Source: Verrucomicrobiales bacterium (GTDB lineage Bacteria > Verrucomicrobiota > Verrucomicrobiia > Limisphaerales > J093). From it: DNA of 64,000 nucleotides. The stretch's first letter is position 1; every line of letters begins with the position of its first letter. The notes under the pieces were generated by a model. It had not been told where the DNA came from. It saw nothing but the letters and a program-made list of their open reading frames with translations, and made no database searches. This document shows positions 55,400-62,169 of the stretch, piece after piece. Both the position numbers and the translations under genes were made by a program. Where the stretch lies: NCBI GenBank assembly GCA_015075445.1, contig JABTUJ010000012.1:1-64000 (forward strand), in the 5' to 3' direction.

Positions 55400-55517
55400 G
55401 GCACGTGCGTTCGAGGCTAGCCCGGGAAGGTCGGGTCGCAATGCGAATTTGCATTCGGGACCGCGCGTCCATAGGATCGTGCGCATGTTCATCCGTCACC
55501 GCCGTCATCGGAACACC

Positions 55518-57065
55518 ATGAAAACCTCCTGCTTAACCGTGCTCGCTTTGGCCGCCGCCCTGACCGCGCCGGCCGCCTTCCCGGCGGAGGCCGAGGAAGG
55601 GTTTAAACCGCTGTTCAACGGGAAAGACCTGGCCGGCTGGAGCGGCAACCCAACGCTCTGGTCGGTTCAAGACGGCGTGATCACGGGCGTCACCAAGGAC
55701 GACCCGAAGCTCACGCACAACACGTTCCTGGTCTGGACCAACGGTGTGCTCGACGACTTTGAGTTGCGGATGAGCTACCGGATGGTGGGCGGCAACTCCG
55801 GCATCCAGTACCGCAGCGCCGTGCGCGACCAGGGCAAGTTCGGCCCGATAGTCGGCGGCTACCAGGCGGACTTCGAGGCGGGCAAAACCTACAGCGGCAT
55901 CCTGTACGAGGAAGGCGGGCGCGGCATCCTCGCCCAGCGCGGACAGAAGGTGCGGATCACGGCCGATCCCGCCGACGCCAACAAGCCCAAGATCGAGGTG
56001 ACCGGTTCGGTCGGCGAGTCCGCGGCCATCCAGGCGAAAATCAAACACGAAGACTGGAACGACTACGTCATCATCGCGCGCGGCAACCACCTGCAGCACT
56101 TCATCAACGGCCAGCAGACCGTGGACGTGACCGACGAGCACGCCGCGAAGGCGAGCCGCTCGGGCGTGCTGGCGCTGCAGATCCACGTCGGGCCGCCCAT
56201 GACGGTTCAGTTCAAGGACATCCGCCTCAAGCGGCTCAAGCTGACCGACAAGAAGAAGATCGTGCTCACGGCCGGCACCCCCAGCCACGGCCCCGGTGAA
56301 CACGAGCACAACGCCGGCATCCAGCTCCTCAACCAATGCCTCCAGGGACATCCCGGCATTCTCACCACATATTACCTCAACGGCTGGCCCAAGGACCCGA
56401 CCGCCTACGACAACGCCGACGCCATCCTGATCTACTGCGACGGCGGTGGCGGACATCCGTTCGTCCAGAGCGATCACCTCAAGATCATCGGCGAGAAGGT
56501 GAAGAACGGCGCGGGGGTCGGTTGCCTGCACTACGCGGTGGAAGTGCCCAAGGACAAAGGCGGCACCGAGTTCCTCGGCTGGATCGGCGGGTATTTCGAA
56601 ACCCACTGGTCCGTGAACCCGCATTGGTACGCCGACTTCAAGCAGCTTCCGCAGCACCCGGTCACCCGCGGCGTCAAGCCGTTCGGGGCGCAGGATGAGT
56701 GGTACTACCACATGCGGTTCCAGGAAGGCATGCGCGGAGTCACGCCCATCCTGAGCGCCTTGCCGCCCGAGAGCACGCTGAGCCGGCCCGACGGCCCGCA
56801 CAGCGGCAACCCGGACGTCCGCGCGGCGGTCAAGGAACGGAAGGAACCGCAGCACGTCATGTGGGTGTTCGAGCGGCCCGACGGCGGCCGCGGCTTCGGG
56901 TTCACCGGCGGCCATTTCCACAAGAACTGGGCCGGCGACGACTTCCGGAAAGTCGTGCTCAACGCGATCGTGTGGATGGCCCACGCGGAAGTCCCGGATG
57001 GCGGCGTGCAGTCCGCGGTCACGCCGGACGATCTCAAGGCGAACCTCGATCCGAAAGGCCGGTGA
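55518..57065 (+). CDS. Secreted DUF1080 (LamG-like) - ThuA fusion protein
   Basis: 515 residues from the ATG at 55518 with a signal peptide (TSCLTVLALAAALTAPAAFP). Residues about 27-235 are DUF1080, a concanavalin-like sugar-binding or glycosidase fold: GFKPLFNGKDLAGWSGNP, LWSVQDGVITG, DFELRMSYRMVGGNSGIQYRS, YQADFEAGKTYSGILYEE, WNDYVIIARGNHLQHFINGQ, SGVLALQIHVGPPMTVQFKDIRLKRL. Residues about 245-515 are a ThuA-like glutamine-amidotransferase fold: IVLTAGTPSHGPGEHEHNAG, AILIYCDGGGGHPF, VGCLHYAVEVPKDKGG, GFTGGHFHKNW. Both are linked to breakdown of plant or algal glycans in Verrucomicrobiota. The gene overlaps the next by GTGA and belongs to a three-gene cluster. Confidence 0.9.
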   Translation: MKTSCLTVLALAAALTAPAAFPAEAEEGFKPLFNGKDLAGWSGNPTLWSVQDGVITGVTKDDPKLTHNTFLVWTNGVLDDFELRMSYRMVGGNSGIQYRSAVRDQGKFGPIVGGYQADFEAGKTYSGILYEEGGRGILAQRGQKVRITADPADANKPKIEVTGSVGESAAIQAKIKHEDWNDYVIIARGNHLQHFINGQQTVDVTDEHAAKASRSGVLALQIHVGPPMTVQFKDIRLKRLKLTDKKKIVLTAGTPSHGPGEHEHNAGIQLLNQCLQGHPGILTTYYLNGWPKDPTAYDNADAILIYCDGGGGHPFVQSDHLKIIGEKVKNGAGVGCLHYAVEVPKDKGGTEFLGWIGGYFETHWSVNPHWYADFKQLPQHPVTRGVKPFGAQDEWYYHMRFQEGMRGVTPILSALPPESTLSRPDGPHSGNPDVRAAVKERKEPQHVMWVFERPDGGRGFGFTGGHFHKNWAGDDFRKVVLNAIVWMAHAEVPDGGVQSAVTPDDLKANLDPKGR

Positions 57066-57292
57066 GCATCCCTCAGCTCAAAGATCTGCGCGAGCGGACG
57101 CCGTTCCGGCCGTTCCGCCTCCATTTGACCAGCGGGGCGACGGTACCGGTGGCCAGCAGCGATCATCTGCTGTTCTCGCCGAACCGCCGCCTGCTGGTGC
57201 CCTTCCGGCCGAGCGACGGGGTCTGGGTCATCGACCCGACGGAGGCCGCCGCCGCGGTGCTGGACACGCCTCGAAAGGCCGCCCGCAAGTAA
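57062..57292 (+). CDS. Small conserved protein in the ThuA cluster
   Basis: 76 residues from a GTG overlapping the previous stop (GTGA). The sequence SIPQLKDLRERTPFRPFRLHLTSGATVPVASSDHLLFSPNRRLLVPFRPSDGVWVIDPTEAAAAVL follows a pattern (PFRPF.I.L..G......P........) that I recall as a small, SH3-like beta protein, widespread in Planctomycetes and Verrucomicrobiota and without known function. No signal peptide, so it is cytoplasmic, unlike its neighbours. Confidence 0.78.
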   Translation: MSIPQLKDLRERTPFRPFRLHLTSGATVPVASSDHLLFSPNRRLLVPFRPSDGVWVIDPTEAAAAVLDTPRKAARK

Positions 57293-57326
57293 AGGGCGGC
57301 CCCCACCCCGCTACCCTACCCTTCGC

Positions 57327-58208
57327 ATGAGATTCTCCCTCTCGACGGCCACCGTCACCCTTGCGTGCACCATCCTGGCCTCCTTGTCGCTGGCGGCTGA
57401 CAAGCACCTGGTATTGATCGCCGGCCCGGTGAGTCATCCGCCCCGGATGCATGAGTTCCGGGCGGGGTGCCTCCTGCTCGAGCGTTGCCTGGCCGACTAT
57501 CCGGGGCTGCAGGTCCACGTGCACACCAATGGTTGGCCCGCCAGCGATCGCGCCTTCGACGGGGCTGCCGCGGTGGTGATCTACTCCGATGGCGGCGGCG
57601 GTCATCCGGCGATCCAGGGGGATCGGTTGCGACTACTAGACGGGTTGATCCGGAAGGGGGTTGGGTTCGGCGTCATGCATTACGCCTGCGAGGTTCCCAA
57701 GGACAAGGGCGGGCAAGAGTTCCTCGCGTGGGTGGGCGGACATTACGAGCATGAGTACTCGTGCAACCCGATCTGGACCGCCGACTACCAGGCCTTCCCG
57801 GACCACCCCGTCACCCGCGGCCTGCAGCCGTTTGCCATCAAGGACGAGTGGTACTTCAACCTGCGTTGGCGCGAGGGCATGCGCGGCATCACCCCGATCC
57901 TGGTCGCGAAGCCCTCCGACGCCGTGCGCGACGGCCCTTACGTGTGGCCGGCCGGCCCTTACCCGCACATCCAGGCGGCGAAGGGACGCGACGAAATCAT
58001 GATGTGGGTGGCCGACGGCCCCGGGGGCGGACGCGCCTTCGGCTTCACCGGCGGGCATTTCCACGACAACTGGGGCGATGACCAGTTCCGCAAGGTGATC
58101 CTCAATGCGCTCGTGTGGGTGAGCGGCCTGGACGTTCCCGCCGGCGGAATCGCCTCGAAGCTCGCGCCCGGCCAGTTGGATCTGAACCTGGACATCAAGA
58201 AGCGGTGA
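57327..58208 (+). CDS. Secreted ThuA-domain protein
   Basis: 293 residues with a signal peptide (VTLACTILASLSLAADK). The body is one ThuA domain, clearly paralogous to the C-terminal half of the DUF1080-ThuA protein two genes upstream: HLVLIAGPVSHPPRMHEFRAG, VVIYSDGGGGHPA, FGVMHYACEVPKDKGGQEFLAWVGGHYE, DEWYFNLRWREGMRGITPIL, AFGFTGGHFHDNWGDDQFRKVILNALVWVSGLDVPAGG. ThuA proteins are linked to disaccharide or trehalose use and may deal with keto-sugars; the activity is unproven. It is followed by a hairpin between convergent genes. Confidence 0.9.
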   Translation: MRFSLSTATVTLACTILASLSLAADKHLVLIAGPVSHPPRMHEFRAGCLLLERCLADYPGLQVHVHTNGWPASDRAFDGAAAVVIYSDGGGGHPAIQGDRLRLLDGLIRKGVGFGVMHYACEVPKDKGGQEFLAWVGGHYEHEYSCNPIWTADYQAFPDHPVTRGLQPFAIKDEWYFNLRWREGMRGITPILVAKPSDAVRDGPYVWPAGPYPHIQAAKGRDEIMMWVADGPGGGRAFGFTGGHFHDNWGDDQFRKVILNALVWVSGLDVPAGGIASKLAPGQLDLNLDIKKR

Positions 58209-58244
58209 CGCCGGCGGATCCACGCGACGTCGTGAATTGAGAGC

Positions 58245-58264
58245 GCCGGCTGAGGGCAGCCGGC
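58245..58264. terminator. Possible bidirectional hairpin between convergent genes
   Basis: GCCGGCT/AGCCGGC arms (7 bp) around a GAGGGC loop, placed between the ThuA gene (ends 58208) and the VIT/VWA gene (ends 58303). There is no T tract, so it may be a repeat rather than an intrinsic terminator. Confidence 0.4.
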
Positions 58265-58302
58265 CTACAAGGGTGTTGCAGAGGAACTGGCGAGACACCC
58301 TG

Positions 58303-60426
58303 TCATCGATCGGCCGTGCGGGCAGGCTGATCCTCGTCCACCACAGTGGTGTCATACCGCACGCCGTCCGGAACCGGCACCGCCACCGGCACGGTCACTC
58401 CGTGTTCGCCTTCGGTGCGACGGGAGGCATCGACGGCGACGAAGGCAGTGAAGGCCGAGAGCAGACCGTAATCCAGCGCGAGTTGGCGGATTTCGCCTGC
58501 GTGATCATCGCGCGGGTCCAGAGCGGAAGCATCGGCCAACTCGGCGATCTTGAGACGCGCCCAGGCCCAGGGAAGCGCCGGGTAACGCGGGGCGGAAGTC
58601 TCCGCTGGAAACGGAACCATGAAGCCCATGAGCTCGCCGCCGCACCGGCCGCTCACCTTCACGGTGGCGGGCAACTTCCCGGTGAATCGCCCGGTCAATA
58701 GGACCGGCCGCCCCACGAACAAGTCCGGCGTGCGCTCCGGGAACACGTCGGTGACGCCCAGCTTTCCCCAATCGATTGTCAGGTCGGTCATGACGGGCTG
58801 GCTGGCCCGAGCAAAGAAGCGACTCATCACGTCGGCGCCGTCATCGTTCAAACCGAGGTAGGCCACGGCGCCGCGGCCGAGACGCGCCAGGTGCTCGAGC
58901 AGGTACCGGTTGACCGCCGACCCGACGCCGAAGCTGAAGATACGCGCAGCCCCGAGGCGCTGGCGCACCTCCGCCAGGATCTCGACTTCATTGCCGATGT
59001 AGCCGTCGGTGAGGAACACGACGAAACGCAAGCGTTCGGGGTCGGCGGGGAAATCGAGGGCGGCCCGGATGCCGTGCAGCATGAAGGTCCCGCCTTCGCT
59101 GCGCAGGCCGGCGAGGTGCTCCAGCCCGCGGCCGATGTGTTCCGGGGTGGCGGGCAGCGGCCGAGGTCCCAACTGCGAGGCGGTGTTCGAGAACCGGATG
59201 AGCTGGAACGTGTCGGCAGGACCCAGCGACCGGAGGCCTTCCCGGACCGCCGCCTTTGCCTGGTCGAGAGGACGGCCCGACATGCTGCCGGAGCAATCGA
59301 GCACGAACACCAGCTCAAGCGGCTGGCGTGGCAACCCTCCCGCGAGTTGGGGCGGAAAGAGCATGAGCGTGAAGAAGCCGCCGCGCTCGTCCCGGTGGGT
59401 CAGCGCTTGCGCCTTGGGACGCTCGCCCGCCACGCGGTAACGAAGGACAAAATCGCGGTTCGGGACGCCGTCTGCGGGGTCGAGGGTCACGGTGAGCCGG
59501 TCGGTGGCAGACGCCTCCCGGGCAATGGCGTGCGTGCGGCAGGCGACTTCTTCAATAGGAACGCCGGTCAGCTCCACACGGAGGGCGATGTCATGGCCGC
59601 TGCGTTCGCCCGGTCCCAGATAGGACACGTCGGTCGGTTGACCGGAGCTGCCAGAGGCACCGCGCGGCACCGCACCGATGCCCGAGCTCGAGCCCGGCGG
59701 GTTGAAGCGAGGGCCGACGACCATGGGGAACACAAACTCGTACCAGCCATCGTCGTAGGCCAGCGTGTGGAAGTAGGTGAGCTGGATGTCCACGCCGCGA
59801 CCGGGCTCGAGGTTGGCCACCGCCTGGGTGAAGACGTTGGGCCGTTCCTGGGTGAGGAGCGACGCCACATACCCCTGGCTGCGGGCGTCGTGATAGAGCC
59901 GCTCCGCCTCGGCGCGCTCGCGAATGATGCCGCGGATCCGCCGTTCGCCGATGACCATGAGGAATTCGTGGACGGCCGCGTTGTGCGGCAGGGGGAAGAC
60001 GTAAACGGCTTCGATCTTGCCGTCATACGGATTCGTGAACTGCTGGGTCACCCGGACGGTGGCGAGGTGGGCGCTGATGGACGCCTGCACGTCCGTGTGG
60101 CGGAGCGGCAGCGGCACTTCCTTCTCGCCCGGCGGCCGCGCCAGCAGGGTCCCGCTGCCCGGGGCGGCGGGTTCGCCCTCGGGCGCAGGCGAGTCCGCGC
60201 GGTCAATGACCCACAGCTCCTCGTCTGGCGCCGGGAGGGATCCAGGAAGGGTGGGTCCTGCCCCCGCGCGGCCGGGAATCGCGGTCAGGCTCCGGGGTGC
60301 CACACTCGAATAGCAGCCGGTCAACGCCAGCACCAACGCCGCCAGCCCGGCCCACCCAAGGACGGGTGCAGTGCCGGATCGCCGTCGCATCGCCGTGCCC
60401 GGTATTCCAACTTCGCTTTGGCTCAT
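58303..60426 (-). CDS. VIT and VWA domain lipoprotein
   Basis: 707 residues. A lipobox (LVLALTGCYSS, Cys about 38) predicts a lipid-anchored envelope protein. Residues about 95-230 are a VIT domain (TDVQASISAHLATVRVTQQFTNPYDGKIEAVYVFPLPHNAAVHEFLMVIGERRIRGIIRER). Residues about 370-535 are a VWA domain with an intact MIDAS (LVFVLDCSGSMSGRPLDQAK, a later Thr, and FLTDGYIGNE). The protein resembles inter-alpha-trypsin-inhibitor heavy-chain-like bacterial proteins, which bind partners through metal. It overlaps the next upstream gene by ATGA and is the last gene of a sigma/dockerin/cohesin-like operon. Confidence 0.9.
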   Translation of the reverse strand: MSQSEVGIPGTAMRRRSGTAPVLGWAGLAALVLALTGCYSSVAPRSLTAIPGRAGAGPTLPGSLPAPDEELWVIDRADSPAPEGEPAAPGSGTLLARPPGEKEVPLPLRHTDVQASISAHLATVRVTQQFTNPYDGKIEAVYVFPLPHNAAVHEFLMVIGERRIRGIIRERAEAERLYHDARSQGYVASLLTQERPNVFTQAVANLEPGRGVDIQLTYFHTLAYDDGWYEFVFPMVVGPRFNPPGSSSGIGAVPRGASGSSGQPTDVSYLGPGERSGHDIALRVELTGVPIEEVACRTHAIAREASATDRLTVTLDPADGVPNRDFVLRYRVAGERPKAQALTHRDERGGFFTLMLFPPQLAGGLPRQPLELVFVLDCSGSMSGRPLDQAKAAVREGLRSLGPADTFQLIRFSNTASQLGPRPLPATPEHIGRGLEHLAGLRSEGGTFMLHGIRAALDFPADPERLRFVVFLTDGYIGNEVEILAEVRQRLGAARIFSFGVGSAVNRYLLEHLARLGRGAVAYLGLNDDGADVMSRFFARASQPVMTDLTIDWGKLGVTDVFPERTPDLFVGRPVLLTGRFTGKLPATVKVSGRCGGELMGFMVPFPAETSAPRYPALPWAWARLKIAELADASALDPRDDHAGEIRQLALDYGLLSAFTAFVAVDASRRTEGEHGVTVPVAVPVPDGVRYDTTVVDEDQPARTADR

Positions 60427-60887
60427 TTCGCAGTCCTCTCAGTCGCTGGGGTGATCGTCGCTTGGGCCGGAATCCGTGTGCCGGCGGCCGACGCCGCCAC
60501 GTGCAGCCGGACGGCAAAGGAGGGCTCGGCGTCCCCGACGACCTGGAAGTGAACACTCGCCACGCGGCTGCGACCGGCGGGCAACCTGGCTTCGGGTGCC
60601 GTGCTAAACGCGGCGAGGATGACGCGTTCCGACTGCATGGCCAGCGGATCGTAGTGGGGCGGGTCACGGAACACCTCAGGGTCGCCGCCTTCGATGCCCA
60701 CGATACGGACGGTGCCGGCGGGGGCGGTGAGCTCGACCTGGTAGGCGGCGAGGGGTTGCGCCTGCGTATCGATGAACACATCGACAACACGGAAGCGGTC
60801 CGCCTTCCCGGCCGTCGGGACCTGCTCCGCCTTCGAGAGCGCGAGGATGCAGGCGGCGCTGAGCAGAGCTCGAGCCAGGCGATTCAT
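60423..60887 (-). CDS. Secreted cohesin-like domain protein
   Basis: 154 residues from the ATG at 60887. A signal-like N-terminus (LARALLSAACILALSKAEQ) is followed by one beta-sandwich domain: FRVVDVFIDTQAQPLAAYQVELTAPAGTVRIVGIEGGDPEVFRDPPHYDP, then ERVILAAFSTAPEARLPAGRSRVASVHFQVVGDAEPSFAVRLHVAAS. The pattern (xVxIDTxxxPLAAYQxEL ... GxxRVAxLHF) is that of cohesin-type domains, which bind dockerins; this call is from memory and moderately sure. The adjacent upstream gene encodes a dockerin, 4-base overlap, which supports an interacting pair. The downstream overlap is also 4 bases. Confidence 0.7.
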   Translation of the reverse strand: MNRLARALLSAACILALSKAEQVPTAGKADRFRVVDVFIDTQAQPLAAYQVELTAPAGTVRIVGIEGGDPEVFRDPPHYDPLAMQSERVILAAFSTAPEARLPAGRSRVASVHFQVVGDAEPSFAVRLHVAASAAGTRIPAQATITPATERTAK

Positions 60888-61390
60888 AGCGGACTCCTCC
60901 CGTCGAGCGAAACGGCCAGCGCCGCCACCCGGTCCACATCGCTCCGGTCGACGACGCCGTCGCCGTTCAGGTCGAACTGCGCGGTCCGCAATGTGCCCGC
61001 TTCGACGGCACGGGCCAGCGCCAGGGCATCGAGGATGTCGACGACCCCGTCGCGGTTGAAGTCCGCCGCCAATTCGGGGGTGCGGGGTGGCAGCAGAAGC
61101 GTTACCAGTGCGATCGCCAGCACCGCGAACACGGTGGCGGTCCCCCAGCGAAGCAGTGGACGCTGCAACCATGCGCGCACCTGCCGTCCCGCTTCGGCCA
61201 AGACGCGCACGGCTTGGCGCCAGGTCCCAGGCTCCGTTCGCAGTTGCCCGCGAGCCGCATTCAGCACGGCCTCGTCCACCTCCCTGGGGATGGCGATACG
61301 GTTCCGGTACAGCCCCGCCAGCGCGGCCTGGAGGGCGACGGGCGCGGACCCGTTGTCCGGGTCGTCGGCGTTATGGCTGTGGTGGTTCAT
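60884..61390 (-). CDS. Membrane-anchored dockerin type I protein in the anti-sigma position
   Basis: 168 residues. The N-terminal 75 residues are cytoplasmic and helical (ALAGLYRNRIAIPREVDEAVLNAARGQL), then one membrane helix (about 80-100, WGTATVFAVLAIALVTLLLPP), then a dockerin type I pair of EF-hand-like calcium loops outside: DFNRDGVVDILDALALARAV and DLNGDGVVDRSDVDRVAAL. The gene follows an ECF sigma gene by 41 bases, where an anti-sigma factor is usually encoded, and the cytoplasmic N-terminus plus single helix fits that role. The dockerin may bind the cohesin-like product of the next gene. Confidence 0.85.
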   Translation of the reverse strand: MNHHSHNADDPDNGSAPVALQAALAGLYRNRIAIPREVDEAVLNAARGQLRTEPGTWRQAVRVLAEAGRQVRAWLQRPLLRWGTATVFAVLAIALVTLLLPPRTPELAADFNRDGVVDILDALALARAVEAGTLRTAQFDLNGDGVVDRSDVDRVAALAVSLDGRSPL

Positions 61391-61431
61391 CGCGTCTGAC
61401 GAAGGTTAAGCACGCGGACAGGCGAGAAGGT

Positions 61432-62049
61432 TCAACCGGTGAAGAAGGTCCGTGTGCGCGGGTCGGCACGCAGCGCGGCCAGGGCGTGGTGGAGGCGGGA
61501 CTTGACGGTGCCCAGAGGGACGGTCGTGGCCTGGGCAATCTCGGCGAGGCTGAAGCCGTCCACAAAACGGAGCAGCAAGACTTCGCGGTGATCCACCGAC
61601 AGGCTGGCGAGTGCGGCCGCGAGGGGTTCGTCGGCAAATGCGACCGGGCCAGGGGCGGCGCTTTGCTCGAGGATGTTCCACGCCTCGGGATCATCTTGAA
61701 GGCGGGCAGCCTTGCGGCGGGCAGTCAAAGCGATGTGGCGAATGGCCGGGTAGAGGAATGTCCGGAGGTTGGCCGTGAGCCGGAAGCCCGGGAACTTGCC
61801 CAGCAAATAGAGGAACGTCTCCTGCAGCACGTCAAGGGCAAGGCCGTGATCGCCCGTAAAACGAAGGGCCAAGTCGGCGACCCAGGTGCGGTGACGGTGG
61901 TAGAGGGTGTCAAAGGCTTCCGCCTCGCCGTCGTTGAGGGCGGCGATGAGTTCGACGTCGCTGGGCGAGCAGGCGTCGTGCCTCTGGGGCTCCGGTGATT
62001 CCACGGCGATCGTGGCGTCCATGGTGGCGCGGCCCGCGGGCGGGTCCAT
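61432..62049 (-). CDS. ECF RNA polymerase sigma factor
   Basis: 205 residues from the ATG at 62049 (a GTG lies one codon upstream; an ATG at 62022 is another option). Region 2: ELIAALNDGEAEAFDTLYHRHRTWVADLALRFTGDHGLALDVLQETFLYLLGKFPGF, LRTFLYPAIRHIALTARRK. Region 4: LASLSVDHREVLLLRFVDGFSLAEIAQATTVPLGTVKSRLHHALAALR. It should direct transcription of an envelope or stress regulon and probably its own operon with the dockerin, cohesin-like and VIT/VWA genes. Confidence 0.92.
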   Translation of the reverse strand: MDPPAGRATMDATIAVESPEPQRHDACSPSDVELIAALNDGEAEAFDTLYHRHRTWVADLALRFTGDHGLALDVLQETFLYLLGKFPGFRLTANLRTFLYPAIRHIALTARRKAARLQDDPEAWNILEQSAAPGPVAFADEPLAAALASLSVDHREVLLLRFVDGFSLAEIAQATTVPLGTVKSRLHHALAALRADPRTRTFFTG

Positions 62050-62169
62050 CACTTAAGCACGCCGGAAGGCGAAAAGGTTCATGCACGCCCCTGTGCCCCA
62101 CTCGCACACCGCTGTGCCCGCCTCGCACAGTACCGGCGCGAACCGGTCGGGGTTAAGAAGCACGCGTCT

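Noticed and set aside
58891..60552. Plus-strand open frame of 553 codons opposite the VIT/VWA gene
   Set aside because: VIT, VWA and lipobox motifs prove the minus strand; the plus frame is a His/Arg-rich shadow.
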